Assembly (NCBI GenBank): GCA_014529385.2
Contig: CM043971.1
Location: 89,977,840 to 90,041,839, forward strand
Source of the DNA: Adiantum capillus-veneris
Taxonomy: Eukaryota; Streptophyta; Polypodiopsida; Polypodiales; Pteridaceae
Direction of reading: 5' to 3'
Length of the DNA stretch: 64,000 bases
The notes under the pieces were generated by a model. The model was not told the DNA's origin. It made no database searches and saw only the letters and a program-made list of their open reading frames with translations. The position numbers and the translations under genes were made by a program. Position 1 is the first letter of the stretch. Every line of letters starts with the position of its first letter. Positions 45,770 through 56,956 of the stretch are shown here, one piece after another.

Positions 45770-46643
45770 ATGCCTCGTTTTTTTTAGCCAAAAGGGGGGC
45801 CATGCAACCATAAAAAGAGAGGGGATCATCGTGAGTTCTCTCCTCCTCATATTTTCCTTAAGCTCTTCTCCTCCTCCTCATAATCCTATTGGGCTCTTAA
45901 GCTCCATGATTTTGAGCTCTGAGTCTCCGCCTAAGAATTTCCTTAAGCTCTTGATAATCGTAATCACCTTAAGTTCTTCTCCTAAGCTCTCCATCATTAT
46001 TGAAGGAGCTTTTCAAGGCCAATCTCCTAAGCTCCATATTCCTCAGCTCCATATCCTTAAGCTCTTGATAATCCCGAATCTCCGAACCTCCATAGCCGGA
46101 AGCTCTTAAGCTTAAACCCCTTCATAAGCCATAATCCAAAGCTCTTAAGCTATCAAGAGCGTAGTTAACCCTCAAGCTTAAATTTTTTTAACCTCTCTTA
46201 ATCTAATCTATCACCATAAGCTAAGCCTAATCGAGTTTCTATTGCCTAAACCGAGCCTAATCTTCTAAGCTTTCAATACCCGAGTCATAAGCTCTCTTAA
46301 GCCGTCTTAAACCTTCCCTAAGCCTCATTAGCGATTCAAAACCTACTCGAAGCTTATTAACCACTTGAATCAAAGAGCAGAAGGCAAAGTAAGTAGGATT
46401 TTACCAGTTTCTTGTTTAAGCACCTGGTTTAAGCCAGATTTTTCCTTGTAAGAGCATTTGAGCTTCCATTAGGGATTGATTATTCATGAATTCTGTCGAT
46501 TAACTGGAAATTAGATGGATTGCTTTTTTTGAATACTGTTGTCGGTGATTGCATCTGCTACACCTTGTTTCCCGCACCTCTCATAGCTAAGGGCCCGGTG
46601 CCTTCCCGGCTCACCTTATGCACAATTATCCCCCGTCATTCTT

Positions 46644-46659
46644 GGTGAACCCGACGTGA
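46644..46659 (+). other. Possible PBS of element C
   Basis: TGGTGAACCCGACGTG ends in a way compatible with pairing to a tRNA 3' end (its complement ends in CCA). It stands about 90 bp before the gag-like frame. I could not assign the tRNA. Confidence 0.4.
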
Positions 46660-46749
46660 AATGAACCGGGGTGATCAGTGTGGTGAAGAAGGATGTCAAC
46701 ACCGCAAGAGGCTACCATGCAATAAATGATGCAGTAGTTTGCTACTTAC

Positions 46750-48069
46750 ATGCAACAACAGCAGGCTACCCAACAGCAGTACAATTTGCACAAGAGGATC
46801 TGTAAAGCTCGGCACACAATTATCGAGAAATTGCATCGATTTGAAGGCCGAGATATTAGCAAATTTTGCAATATCTATGAACAGGCAATGGAAGAGAATG
46901 GAATTGATGATCAGAACGCAGTAGAAGGGTTCCATTTGATTGCTAAGCTGAAACTTAGGAGTCGAATTAAAGAAATTCAGGTGCTTCAAGGCCCGAATTG
47001 GTAGGATTTCAAGAAGGAGCTTCAGAAGGAATACTTCCTGGAGGATTATCAAAGAGTAACCAGGCAAAGTTTCATGAAGTGGGTGCAGAAGAAGAACAAA
47101 AATCTCTCTGCACAAGAGTTATTACGAGAATTTGAGAAAAAATTCGAGCAACTGTCTTCAACAAAGCAACATTCAATGAGGGATCAGAAGGTTGAGCTGT
47201 TCATCCAGGCTGCTGATCCTTGACTTCAGTAGAGTTTAATGCAGTTGCTAGAGGATCCAAGTGGAGAATTGGGCTTAACATCTGACTAGAAGGTAGTCAC
47301 CGAAGTAGTCAACATGATCATGAAACGACAGATGAGAGTTGACAAGATGATCGTGGCTGACATCATGGATGTTGCGGAGGAGGAACCTAAAGAGAAAACA
47401 ACCTCGGCAATACCAAGAGTGGAGGAGCCAATTCTTGAAAAATTGGTAAAAGGTATTCAAGAATTGAATTTGAATTTTAAAGCTGTTAAATTTGATGGTC
47501 TAGCTGCAAAGGGGTCTACATCGGAGCCTAGGCAGCAGCCACCACGCAAAGGCTGGGACCGATGCATGTGGTGTGACACTGAAGACCACAAGTATGTTAA
47601 GGAATGTGGTGAATTTGACGAAGCATATAAAAAGAATGTAGTGTTTTGGAAGGACAAGAAGATACACCTTAGGAAAACAGGTGAGATGCTTCGCCTGAAC
47701 TTTGGTAGGGGTGGCATGAAGAAGATAGTTGATGAGATTTAGCATAATGTTGCTCTTTTGGAGGCAGCTACTTATGGGCTGCAAGTCTGCGGGAAGGGTG
47801 ATGGAGATGGTGCAGGTACCAAGGGTCAATTATGGACTTATGCTTTGAGGACAACAGAAACTGGACATGTAACTTATGGGAAGCTGCGGCAAGTAGGGAA
47901 TTCAATTCGAGAAACCACAGGGTGGACTGATCTAGTGGATTCCCTCTCAGTGTATGCATTCATTGCAAAGTCTCAAGCTATTGAGGCTATGGTGGAGGAG
48001 AAGCGAAAAAGAGATGAAGAAGCTCCTGGGACATCGAAGAGGACAACGAGGTTCAACAGCAAGAAATAA
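46750..48069 (+). pseudogene. Element C gag-like region
   Basis: One frame, broken by stops near 47002, 47221, 47230, 47287 and 47740, reads through a capsid-like segment (HRFEGRDISKFCNIYEQAME, QKEYFLEDYQRVTRQ) and a Cys/His element CMWCDTEDHKYVKEC at about 47563. The tail is rich in Lys and Arg. It is expected to form the RNA-packaging particle. The N-terminal Gln stretch is partly low-complexity. Confidence 0.65.
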
Positions 48070-48199
48070 GAAAGTCCTGCTCCTAAGCCCGCTCCTGAAG
48101 TGGTGATGTAGGAAGCACCTAAGGACAAAAAGCAAGGTAAACCCAGGGGACCCTCTTATAATCTCAAGTCTGACATTGAATTAGCTATAGATTTAAAGT

Positions 48200-49047
48200 C
48201 TTTGAAGAGCGAATTCTGAATAGCAAGGTGGAGCTCACATTGGGTGATGTATTGGGGATTTCCAAACATGAGTTTCATGAGGAGATAATAGATATCATCA
48301 AAAGGAAGCGGCAGATACCAAGTGAACAGGAGCCGGAGTCAGTGAAGAGCCAGGCGGTACGCCACATTGAAGCCATTCTAGCTACCTTAGACGACTATGA
48401 AGAGTATTTGGAAAATCTTGAAGAAGAAGAAGAGTCGAGGTCTGTGGTGGTGTCAAATCCAGCCATACCTGAGGTAAGACAAGTTCATTTCAATGAAGAT
48501 GAAGATAGTGAAAGCATACCAAGGAGTCACTTTTCAAGGACTCATTGGGCAAGAGCAACAATCTAAATTGTCGTAAAGCTTGGCGACATCGAAGAACCGG
48601 TTTTATCACTCATAGATCAAGGATCGGAGATCAATTTGATGGCTAAAAGCCTACACAAAAAGGAAATGGCCTATTGATGTGGACCATGGTTGGCGGATTC
48701 GAGCTGCCAATATGCTTCCAGGAGACCTCTACGGTGCATGTGCCAATGCTAAGGTAATTGTAGGGGATGTCTGTGATGACCAAAACTTCTTTATACAGGA
48801 GCATTCCGCTTATCCTTTAATTTTGGGGCAACCATACATTACAGCTGTGCGAATGGAAACCATACATTACGGCTCGGCCTATGCTAGGGTTCGGAGCCGT
48901 GATGGTAAGAAAGTAGTGCAATTCTTGACTGTATGTGTTGACCATGCTAGGAATAAGGACAGTCTAAGAGATCATCCAATGCCGAAGATATGCAAGGAGT
49001 TTAGAGAACACAGGTTTGCACAGGATTTTCTCGGAGTGCCATTATAA
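48200..49047 (+). pseudogene. Element C aspartic protease region
   Basis: After an acidic linker (48228-48566), a frame contains VLSLIDQGSEINLMAKSL at about 48600. It fits a retropepsin active site with D-x-G-S-E-I-N in place of DTGA. A frameshift at about 48670 leads to the continuation with ANMLPGDLYGACANAKVIVG and SAYPLILGQPYI (flap/hydrophobic-G region). One stop (48566) and the frameshift disable it. Confidence 0.65.
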
Positions 49048-49220
49048 AGCGGGACTATGGTGGTACAAGTGAGGAGAAGTTCTCGCAAAGAGAAGCTTTC
49101 TCTTTGGGGTTTTTGGGGTTAACATCTGAAGGTTCAGTCTCTTTCAAAAAATTTAATGATTTGCCAAAGTGGGAAAAATAGTATGTCTCAGGTATTCAAA
49201 GTGAATTTTAGGGTTGTGAT

Positions 49221-50552
49221 GTGCTTGAATCTGATGATGTGATTTCACGAGTCTTTGAAGAGGTATCTTATGAAGATACTATGTCAATGCTTGAAGAGAT
49301 CATGCAAAACAGTTTACAAAGCAGAACTGAAGTGGTCAAGGTCCATTCAATGGACATGTATGATGAGTTAAGTTTATATGAAGCACTTATGCATATTGAA
49401 GATGATTCAGGTGAAATTGTTGAAGCGTAGGTAGAGACCAAATACAAGACTGTTGCAAAGAAAGTGAGGCGAGTGGCTACACCGCTGCTAGAAGGAAGTG
49501 ATGGGATGATCAAGGAGTCTTCTCGACAGCCTATACTCACAGATCCGAAGAACATAGGGCATAAGTTTACTAAGGAGACACTGCAACAGCTGAAGGTTGG
49601 TGAAGACGGTTTCCTTAATGAAGAGGAGATTAAATGTTTTCAAGGTATGCTCGAAAAACATGGTAAAGATATCGCTTTTCACCCAAGTGAGATGGGGTGT
49701 GTGGATCCGAATGTTGTTTCACCAATGGTTATTTTCACTGTTCCACACATGCCATGGAGCTTGCGTCCTATTCCAGTTCCTAAAGCTCACTTGCCAAAGC
49801 TCATCAATTTGCTCAATGAAAAGATTCAAATGGGAATTTTGGAGCCATCATGTGCTCTGTATTCTAATCAATGGTTTATTGTTCCAAAGAAAAATGGTAC
49901 ATTAATATTCATTCAGGATATGCAATTGGTTAACAAAGTAACAATCCACAATGTGGGTACTGGCCCAATTGTGGATGAATTTGTTGAGGCCTTTGCAGGC
50001 AGATCTATTTACTCCATGGGTGATCTTTATTCAGGATATAATCAATTGCCGTGAGCTTTGGAGAGCAAGGATCTTACTACAATGCGTATTCCTCTTGGTT
50101 TGGTAAGGATGTGCACTCTGCCACAGGGTGCTACTAATTCAGTAGCTCATATGATGAACGACATGAATAAGGTATTAAGGGACTTTATCCCACATGTTAC
50201 CATGCCTTTCATTGATGATCTACCAATTAAGGGCTGTGAAGAAGACTCAAAAGATGAAGCAAAAGACCAGAGGGGGTGCAGACAGTTTGTTGCTCAACAT
50301 ATTGCTGACTGTGATGCTATATTATCAAGGCTTGAAGAAGTTAACTTAACACTTTCAGGTCAAAAATCGACTTTTGGAGCTAAGGAGGTCTTAATTGTGG
50401 GACACATGTGCAGTTCTCAAGGAAGAAGGCCAAGTCCTGCAAAAGTGGAAGAAATCCAAAAGATGACAGACACATGTTCTTCAGTTACTGAGGTTCGTCA
50501 ATTCTTAGGCGTGTGTGTGTTCTATTGTATGGCTGCCACACTTTGCCCATGA
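49221..50552 (+). pseudogene. Element C reverse transcriptase
   Basis: A linker frame (49221-49430), then RT. The blocks are RPIPVPKAHLPKLINLLNEK, SNQWFIVPKKNGTLIFIQDM and GRSIYSMGDLYSGYNQLP (49464-50054), a TGA at the next codon, then LGLVRMCTLPQGATNSVAHM and VTMPFIDDLPIKG with the FIDD catalytic site at about 50208-50219, ending near 50552 with EVRQFLGVC. The stop and the following frame change make it inactive. Confidence 0.85.
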
Positions 50553-51086
50553 TGCAGAGGTGTTGTATCAATTGCGACAAAAAGGTGAGAGGTTTGTTTG
50601 GGAAGAAGTTCACACACAAGCTATTAAGAAATTAAAGAAGATGCTTCTTAAGGCTCCGACCTTAAGGAAAGCTGATTATAAATGCGACAGGCCAATTATT
50701 TTAACAGTTTACACTAGCCCGACAGGTATTGGATGGACTGTAGGTCAAGATGATGCTGAAGGACATAGGTATGCAGTGAGATTTGGAGCCAAGGTGCTCA
50801 ATGCTCATCAACAATGAGGGTATCCACAGGTTAAGAGGGAACTTTGGGGCGTTGCTACTGCTCTAAGGACCGATAAAGAATACTTTATTGGAGCTTCTGT
50901 TGTGGTAGAGACAGATTGCTTACCACTGATAGGGATGATTGCAAATTGCTCTACTCCTGACATTGCCATGCTTTGATGGATAGCGTATATCAAGTCTCTT
51001 AACCCTGAATTTTGTCATATTGCAGGTAGAGATAACCCTGTTTTGCAGATATGTTATCAAGAGCCAGGTTTGAAGATGAATAAGAG
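50515..51086 (+). pseudogene. Element C RNase H
   Basis: The frame with ILTVYTSPTGIGWTVGQDDA and YAVRFGAKVLNAHQQ, a stop at 50815, then VKRELWGVATALRTDKEYFI and VVVETDCLPLIGMIAN is a gypsy RNase H. In the first catalytic block T stands where D is usual (TVYTSPTG), a possible loss of function. Stops near 50975 and 51082 follow. Confidence 0.7.
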
Positions 51087-52205
51087 ATGCTAACCACGAG
51101 TGATGATGTTGGCTTGAATTTCTACACATCTTCTTATCTACATGCCAACTGTGGTAGTATTGCTCATGTTTTTAAAGTCTTTTCTGAAGAGTTTTGTGAT
51201 GGAGAGTGGCTTATGATTGGCCGCTACCTAAGTACTCTCACTAGACAAGAAGGATGGAGTGATCAAAAATTCAAGAAGATCAGGAAAAAGGCCTATGGCT
51301 ATTTCCTGAAAGAAGGACATTTATGGAAGCAACCGAAGCGCCCAGGAGGGGTACCACAACGAATTATTTGCGACAAAGCGACCCAACAACACGTGATTAA
51401 AGAGTTTCATGAAAGTCTATGGGCTAGACATAGAGGAGCCTGGGCAACCTTTGTCAAAATTAAAGACCGATATTGGTGGAGAGGTATGTATAAAGATGTG
51501 GTTCAATTTGTGGAATCATGCTTAATATGTCAACAGTACTGTTTAATATGTCAATATGCTTAAGAATCATGCTTAATATGTCAATATGCTTAAGATGGGT
51601 TGCATCCCACCTATCCACTGGCTATGCACTACAAGTGGGTGGTGGACCTTATTACAATGCCAGTAGGAGTGTGGAAGATGAGATATATTGCTCTTGCCAG
51701 GGAAGATCTTACTAATCAGGTGGAAGGCAGAGCTTTGCGTACCAAAGCTACCAGTTCAGTATGCAAGTTCTTGCTTGAAGATGTTATCTCTAGGTATGGA
51801 TGTGTTGGCAGAATTACTGCAGATAGAGGAGAGTTGGATGCAGATGAAGCTCGAGAGTTTTTTGCTCGGATGGGCATTAAGCTCGCCCTCACCACAGCAT
51901 ATAATCCAGAAGGTAACGGGAAGAGTGAAAGAGGACATCCGCCTATTGTTAAAGCTTTAGCAAAGGCGTGTGAAGGACATATTGGTGATTGGCCTAAACT
52001 ATTGCCATTTGCTTTGTGGGCTGATCGCACTACTCACAGTTTAGTTACAAGATTTATGCCATTTGAATTGATGCATGGACAGAAACCCATTATGCCTACA
52101 GAGGAAGCAGTTACAACTTGGACCATAATGCCATGGGAAGAAGGTATGTCTACTGAAGACTTGCTTGCTCTACGTAAAGAACAAAGAATTGATGAGTATT
52201 CATAA
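51087..52205 (+). pseudogene. Element C integrase
   Basis: The zinc-finger half (51087-51563) includes HVIKEFHESLWARHRGAW and VVQFVESCLICQQ. The catalytic core (51600-52205) includes YKWVVDLITMPVGVWKMRYI (first Asp), GRITADRGELDADEAREFF (second Asp) and AYNPEGNGKSERGH (Glu). Between them a short duplication repeats the CLICQ codons three times and introduces TAA stops (51515-51595). The frame ends with ATWTIMPWEEGMSTEDLL-like residues typical of a C-terminal tail. Confidence 0.85.
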
Positions 52206-53048
52206 GATTTTGATCCATCATGTGAAATTTTATATAGTTTTACTTGTAAAGAGTCCTTTTATTTAAAGACACCACAAAGATTCATTTTATTAAATTATTA
52301 AATTGATTTATTATTCTATAGGCTTATTAAAATCTATCTTTTTTAATGAAAGTATTTGTATATTCTTTTGTTTTAATTTTTAGTGTGTTTTTTATTTTAT
52401 TGCTTCTATTTTTTTAAGGAATAATGTGTAATGTTCACCTTTTACCTTAGTATTTAATTGGAGTCTTTTCTAGTATATAAACCATTCGCGATTATGGTTG
52501 GGTTCACAAGAGCCGATGAAAGACATTCAAAGAGGAATGGTTGTCCATCGGCACAAAAAGTAATTACACTTCTTTGGACCCAAAAAAATTTAGCAACCCT
52601 TCCCCGTTCGAAAGAGCAGTTTTACCGTCCACTTTTTAGCACGAAATGTGGATCGATGTGATTGAATTGAATCCAATAGCGACATACTGAACAAAACTAC
52701 CACTATACTACAGCTCATTGCACATCAAAATCGTACATAATAGATTTTATAGAACTACCTCCGTCCCTTGTGAACGAAGAGAGAGTTGAAAGAAAGAGTC
52801 CGATGTTTTTGCCATCGACTCTTGTGAGTCTAACTTGTGTATGTATAATGTATGTATAATGAATAATATAATATATATTTTTTATTCTTAATTTTTAATT
52901 TATTTTCTTTCAAATGATAATATGCAGTGTGCGTCTTTCACCTTAATATTTAAAGATCTTTTTTAATATATAAAACATTTGTGATTATATGTTTTTAATG
53001 TATAATATAATTTTATTTTAAAATATAGTAAAAAATTCATGTGATTGA
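52206..53048. other. AT-rich spacer after element C
   Basis: No gene and no LTR. A diverged duplication of about 500 bp is suggested by TAGTATATAAACCATTCGCG (near 52472) against TAATATATAAAACATTTGTG (near 52966) with related upstream sequence. Small hairpins built on CCGATG/CATCGG are present. Confidence 0.4.
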
Positions 53049-53146
53049 AGGCACTGAGTTAAACTTACTTTGTAAAATCTCATTCCCCCTTTAACTAAGG
53101 CACTCAATTAAACTTACTTTGTAAATCTCATTCCCCCTTTAACTTG
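53049..53146 (+). repeat. 49-bp tandem duplication
   Basis: GGCACTGAGTTAAACTTACT and GGCACTCAATTAAACTTACT, each followed by TTGTAAA(A)TCTCATTCCCCC, offset by 49 bp. Confidence 0.9.
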
Positions 53147-53182
53147 GCAGCCCTTCGTGCTTCTTCACCTTGTTTAAAAACA

Positions 53183-53345
53183 CATTGAAGAACTTAAAAA
53201 GAAAAGTCCAATCGCTTTTGGATTCAAAGAGAAAAGTCTAAGTCACTTTTATATTCACTCCAAAAAGAGAGAGTTGCAAAAAAAAACTCCCTCAAAGGAT
53301 TCCAAAAAGAGAGAGAAAAGAAAAGAAAAAACATGGCTTAAAGGA
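53183..53345 (+). repeat. Segmental-duplication block 1 (left copy)
   Basis: ACACATTGAAGA, TTTTGGATTCAAAGAGAAAA and GTCTAAGTCACTTTTAT recur in order at 61938-62112, followed in both by AAACTCCCTCAAAGGATT. The left copy continues, after insertions, into the block at 54440. Confidence 0.85.
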
Positions 53346-53722
53346 TCTTTGTGCCAACACAGATCCTATTCTATTACGAGGGAGTGAATACAAAAGTGGT
53401 TTAGAATTTTATCTTTACTCCCTTTCAATTTTTGTAGTGAATCCAAATGTGACATTCCTTTTAAAACTCTTTAATGTGTAATAAATTTTTTTTGCTCAAA
53501 CAATCTGCACAGACACAACCCTTTCAGAGGTAATTTGTGTAATTATACAATGAGAAAGAGAGATTGAAAGCTAGTGGGTGGAATGACTACATCTGTTGCC
53601 AACAGGAATTTGTGATTAGCATTTTTTAATCTCACCCTATCTTTCACCAATAGTAGTCTGCAACTAGCAAGGCCTCACCATGTCTCATGCACAACAACAA
53701 AATCACCTTGCCTCTCCAATAA

Positions 53723-53885
53723 GGCCACACACCATTAAGAGCTGGGTGGAAACTCTTTTTGCCACCTACTCATGACACATTTTCCAAAAAAAATCTTAGA
53801 GAGATTATTGGCGACATGCTACAAATTCACAAACACACACACACACAGTATATGTGACACACATACCACACGTTATATGGTTTGT

Positions 53886-53977
<92 letters not shown>

Positions 53978-54235
53978 GTATATTTGACAAGCATACCACA
54001 CGTTCTGGTATTTATCTCTCTATCTATCTATCTATCTCTCTCTATCACACACACACACACACAAAAAAAAAAAAAACTATATGGCATATCCTCTCCGAAA
54101 ACAACTAGCATTTGGACGGCCACACACCGTTAAGAGCTGGGTGGAAACTCTTTCCTCTACCTACTGATGACACGTTTTCCAAACGAAAGATTAGAGAGAG
54201 AGTCATCAAAGAGAGAGATTGTTGGCGGCATGATA
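53723..54235 (+). repeat. 395-bp duplication with microsatellites
   Basis: GGCCACACACCATTAAGAGC (53723) and GGCCACACACCGTTAAGAGC (54118) start two copies of about 120 bp. Between and after them are (AC)n (53828-53849), (CT)n-(AC)n (53889-53975), and CTAT/(CT)/(AC) and an A-run (54016-54076). Confidence 0.85.
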
Positions 54236-54256
54236 CACACACACACATATATATGT

Positions 54257-54330
<74 letters not shown>
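54235..54330 (+). repeat. Compound (AC)n-(AT)n-(AG)n microsatellite
   Basis: Three adjacent dinucleotide runs, (AC)n 54235-54248, (AT)n to about 54292 and (AG)n to about 54328, that mirror the compound structure seen at 53889-53975. The open frames here are artefacts. Confidence 0.95.
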
Positions 54331-54390
54331 TTCACATGCAAACAAAGGGTGCGGACTCTAGATTCTTTGTCTATTGCATGCACAATAAGA

Positions 54391-54405
54391 GGGGGGGGGG
54401 GGGGG
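54391..54405 (+). repeat. G15 homopolymer
   Basis: Fifteen consecutive G in AT-rich context, preceded by AATAAGA. Confidence 0.95.
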
Positions 54406-54439
54406 ATTAGAAAAAGCAGGAACCAAATCTTAATGGATT

Positions 54440-54657
54440 CTATAAAGATTTTCCCTTTCAAGAAAGGTGGGGAGACAAGCATGCAGTAGTTGATGAAACA
54501 CCAAGTTCTTACATGAAGACCTTCAATTTTGTCTTTTGAGATCTTGGTAAATTTCTCATAAAAACTAAATAAAACTCAACAAGCATACTGATATTGGTCA
54601 ATAACTAGTGATGGTCTACAATACCCTAAAATATTCATGATAGTCAACAAAAAAGGT
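54440..54657 (+). repeat. Segmental-duplication block 2 (left part, before copia insertion)
   Basis: CCTTTCAAGAAAGGTGG, TTCAATTTTGTCTTTTGAGA and CAACAAGCATACTGATATT recur at 62310-62460. In the right copy the sequence runs on without interruption. Here it is interrupted by element D and resumes at 60111. Confidence 0.88.
54653..54657 (+). repeat. Target-site duplication of element D (left)
   Basis: AAGGT, identical to 60111-60115 on the other side of the element. Confidence 0.85.
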
Positions 54658-55372
54658 TGTTAGGAATTAAGATGTAGCTAAATAGATAATTGAGTAGATT
54701 ACTTAATGGAGAGAGACATATTTACATACACGAGATTATAGAGTAGAGAGAGAGAGAGAGTACACACGATATACGTGGTTCACCCAATGTGGGCTACGTC
54801 CACGGGAAAGAAGCCACTCAATGGCTTTAGTACTTCAAAACAAGAAGTAGTTTACAAAGGGATTATACCCTTTTGGAGCTCCCGCCTTGCTTCACTCTCA
54901 CCACCTCACACCCACCTTGTTGCATCAACTTCACACTATGAAATGTGTGTAGAAATGGCCTCCTTTTATAGGCCAAAAGGGCTGCCCTCTCTTATGAGAG
55001 GCAATCATGTGTAGCCTCCCTTGTGTGAATAAGTCCAAATCGGACCCTCCAATCCGCCCATATGTGGTCGCCCTTGTGTAGACAAATCCGCCTTTGAATT
55101 CGGCCATCGGCCACCAGTCATTGACTTCTTCCGACCACCGGCCACCGGCCAACCGACCGCTTTCTAGCCGCCGTCCGGCCAGAATATTCCGGCGAAAAGG
55201 AATATGTCCCTGATTTTTGGCCGTGAAAATTTTTGCTTTCGGCGAGTGATTTTTATTTCCAATGAGTGATTTTCCTTCACGCACGATGGCTTCTCCTCAT
55301 AATGGGGGCCTTACAAATGTGCACTTTTACCACAAAAAATTACAAGGGGTAAATCAGGCTCCATACTTAACA
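54658..55372 (-). repeat. 3' LTR of element D
   Basis: 715 bp, flanked by TSD on one side and the PPT on the other. The plus-strand start is TGTTAGGAATTAAG and the end is CATACTTAACA. A TATA box reads TATAAAA on the minus strand (54964-54970). A short (GA)n lies near the left end, and the GC-rich CCGGCCACCGGCCAACCGAC block (55139-55158) differs by indels from the other LTR. Confidence 0.93.
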
Positions 55373-55388
55373 ATCTCCCACTTGGAGA
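55373..55388 (-). other. Polypurine tract of element D
   Basis: On the minus strand CTCCAAGTGGGAGAT directly precedes the 3' LTR start TGTTAAG, the expected plus-strand priming site. Confidence 0.75.
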
Positions 55389-55432
55389 CTGATCTCCAAA
55401 CCAAACCTGTGACTACTTTCCATCCTGGCTTC

Positions 55433-55837
55433 TTATCCTTGAATGCCAATTGAAGATGAGCAAAAGCTCAACTTCTCCTTGTTGACCACTTTTGTAAACA
55501 TGTCTGCAGGATTTTCACTTGTATACACCTTTCCTATCTTTAGTTGTCCCTCTTCCAAAAGAGTGCGTATGAAGTGATATCTCGCCTCAATGTGCTTTGT
55601 CCTTGAATGAAAGGCTGAGTTCTTCACAAGATGAATAGCGCTTTGGCTATCATTGTACAAGGCACAATTGTCTTGTTTGAATGCAAGCTCTTCTAAGAAT
55701 CTTTGAAGCCACAAAATTTCTTTGCTTGCCTCCGTCATTGCTACATACTTTGCTTCCGTGGTAGAAAGTGAGACCACTTTCTGCAACTTTGAAGCCCAGC
55801 TTATTGTTGTGCCTCCAACTATGAAGACATAGCCCAT
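55433..55837 (-). pseudogene. Element D RNase H
   Basis: The minus-strand translation contains [59 protein letters not shown] and [17 protein letters not shown], the copia RNase H with ADMFTK near the end. It follows RT across two stop codons (about 55973 and 55853). Confidence 0.92.
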
Positions 55838-55972
55838 AGTGCTCCTTCAAGTATCTTTGTCACCTGCCATATCTGCATCAGCATACCCTTGAAGAAAAAT
55901 ATCAGTTCCTCCAAAATACAAAGCATTTGTTGTTGTTCCTTTTAGATACCTAAGTATCCACTTCACAGCTTG

Positions 55973-56926
55973 TCAATGCTCTATACCTGGGTTGTCCATG
56001 AACCTACTCACAACTCCCACTGCATGTGCAATGTCTAGCCTTGTCCAGACCATAGCATACATTAGAGAACCTACCGCCGCAGCATATGGAACTTTAGACA
56101 TATAGGCTATCTCCTCTTGTGTCTTTGGACACATATCCTTCATTAGTTTAAAGTGACTATCCAAAGGTGTAGAAACTGGTTTTGCATTTTTCATTGCAAA
56201 CCTTTCTAGTACCTTCTTGATGTAATCCTCTTGAGATAGCTTTATTGTCTTCTTCGTCCTGTCCCTTGATATTTTCATACCAAGTATCCTCTTTTCAGCA
56301 CCTAAATGTTTCATTGAAAAAGATTTAGAAAGCTCCTCTTTTAGGTCTTTGATGTCATGCATGTTAGCACTTGCGATCAACATGTCATCAACATAAAACA
56401 TTAGGATGATAAATTTTCCATCTCCCAAATTCTTCGTGTAGACGCAGTGATCCGAGTTGCATCTTGTGAATCCATGATCCAACATCCATCGATCAAACTT
56501 CAAGTACCATTGTCTTGATGCTTGCTTTAAACCATACAAGCTCTTCTTTAATCTGCAAACCATTTTCTCCTTACCTTTTACTTCATACCCCTTTGGTTGA
56601 AGCATGTAGATTTCCTCCTCTAAGTCACCATGAGGGAATGCCGTATTTCCATCCATTTTCTCAAGATTTAAATCATGAGCAGCCACAAGGCTTAAGACAA
56701 GCCTAATTGAGTTTATTTTTACAACGGGAGAAAATATTTCATTGAAGTCAATACCTTTCTTTTGAGAAAACCCTTTTACCACAAGCCTAGACTTGTACCT
56801 TTTCTTCCCACCTTCTTCTTCCTTCAGCTTGTACACCCATTTGTTTTGAAGTGCCCGCTTACCTTTAGGCAACTCAGCCAACTCCCATGTTTGGTTGCGA
56901 TGTAGTGAGTCCATCTCCACTTGCAT
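55973..56926 (-). pseudogene. Element D reverse transcriptase
   Basis: About 317 residues. It opens with NQTWELAELPKGKRALQNKW and contains YKSRLVVKGFSQKKGIDFNE, CRLKKSLYGLKQASRQWYLK, the catalytic ILMFYVDDMLIA (YVDD, about 56380-56399) and VGSLMYAMVWTRLDIAHAVG. This is a full copia RT, open throughout its length but bounded by stops on both sides (55973 end, 56942). A likely substitution of the usual KTAFLHG by NTAFPHG is visible. Confidence 0.94.
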
Positions 56927-56956
56927 GCTCTTTGTCCATTCTTCTTTGGATTCATG

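Larger units (their letters stand above)
44471..46690 (+). other. Putative 5' LTR/leader of element C
   Basis: No gene. The position directly upstream of a gag-like frame, pyrimidine-rich blocks (CTCTTCTCCTCCTC near 45862) and a PBS-like TGGTGAACCCGACGTG at about 46644 suggest LTR plus leader. This cannot be proved because no second LTR is found after 52205. The segment contains a GCATTAGCGA-family hairpin at 45748. Confidence 0.4.
46691..52205 (+). mobile_element. Element C: decayed Ty3/gypsy retrotransposon
   Basis: Plus-strand gag, protease, RT, RNase H and integrase in the canonical gypsy order, interrupted by at least ten stops and frameshifts. The lineage is unassigned: the protease has DQGSEIN, RT has FIDD, and integrase ends soon after the core with no chromodomain. 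No LTR pair or target duplication is detectable. Confidence 0.85.

Noticed and set aside
52206-53048. 3' LTR of element C
   Set aside because: Compared by eye with 44471-46690, no shared blocks, polypurine tract or TG...CA ends were found.
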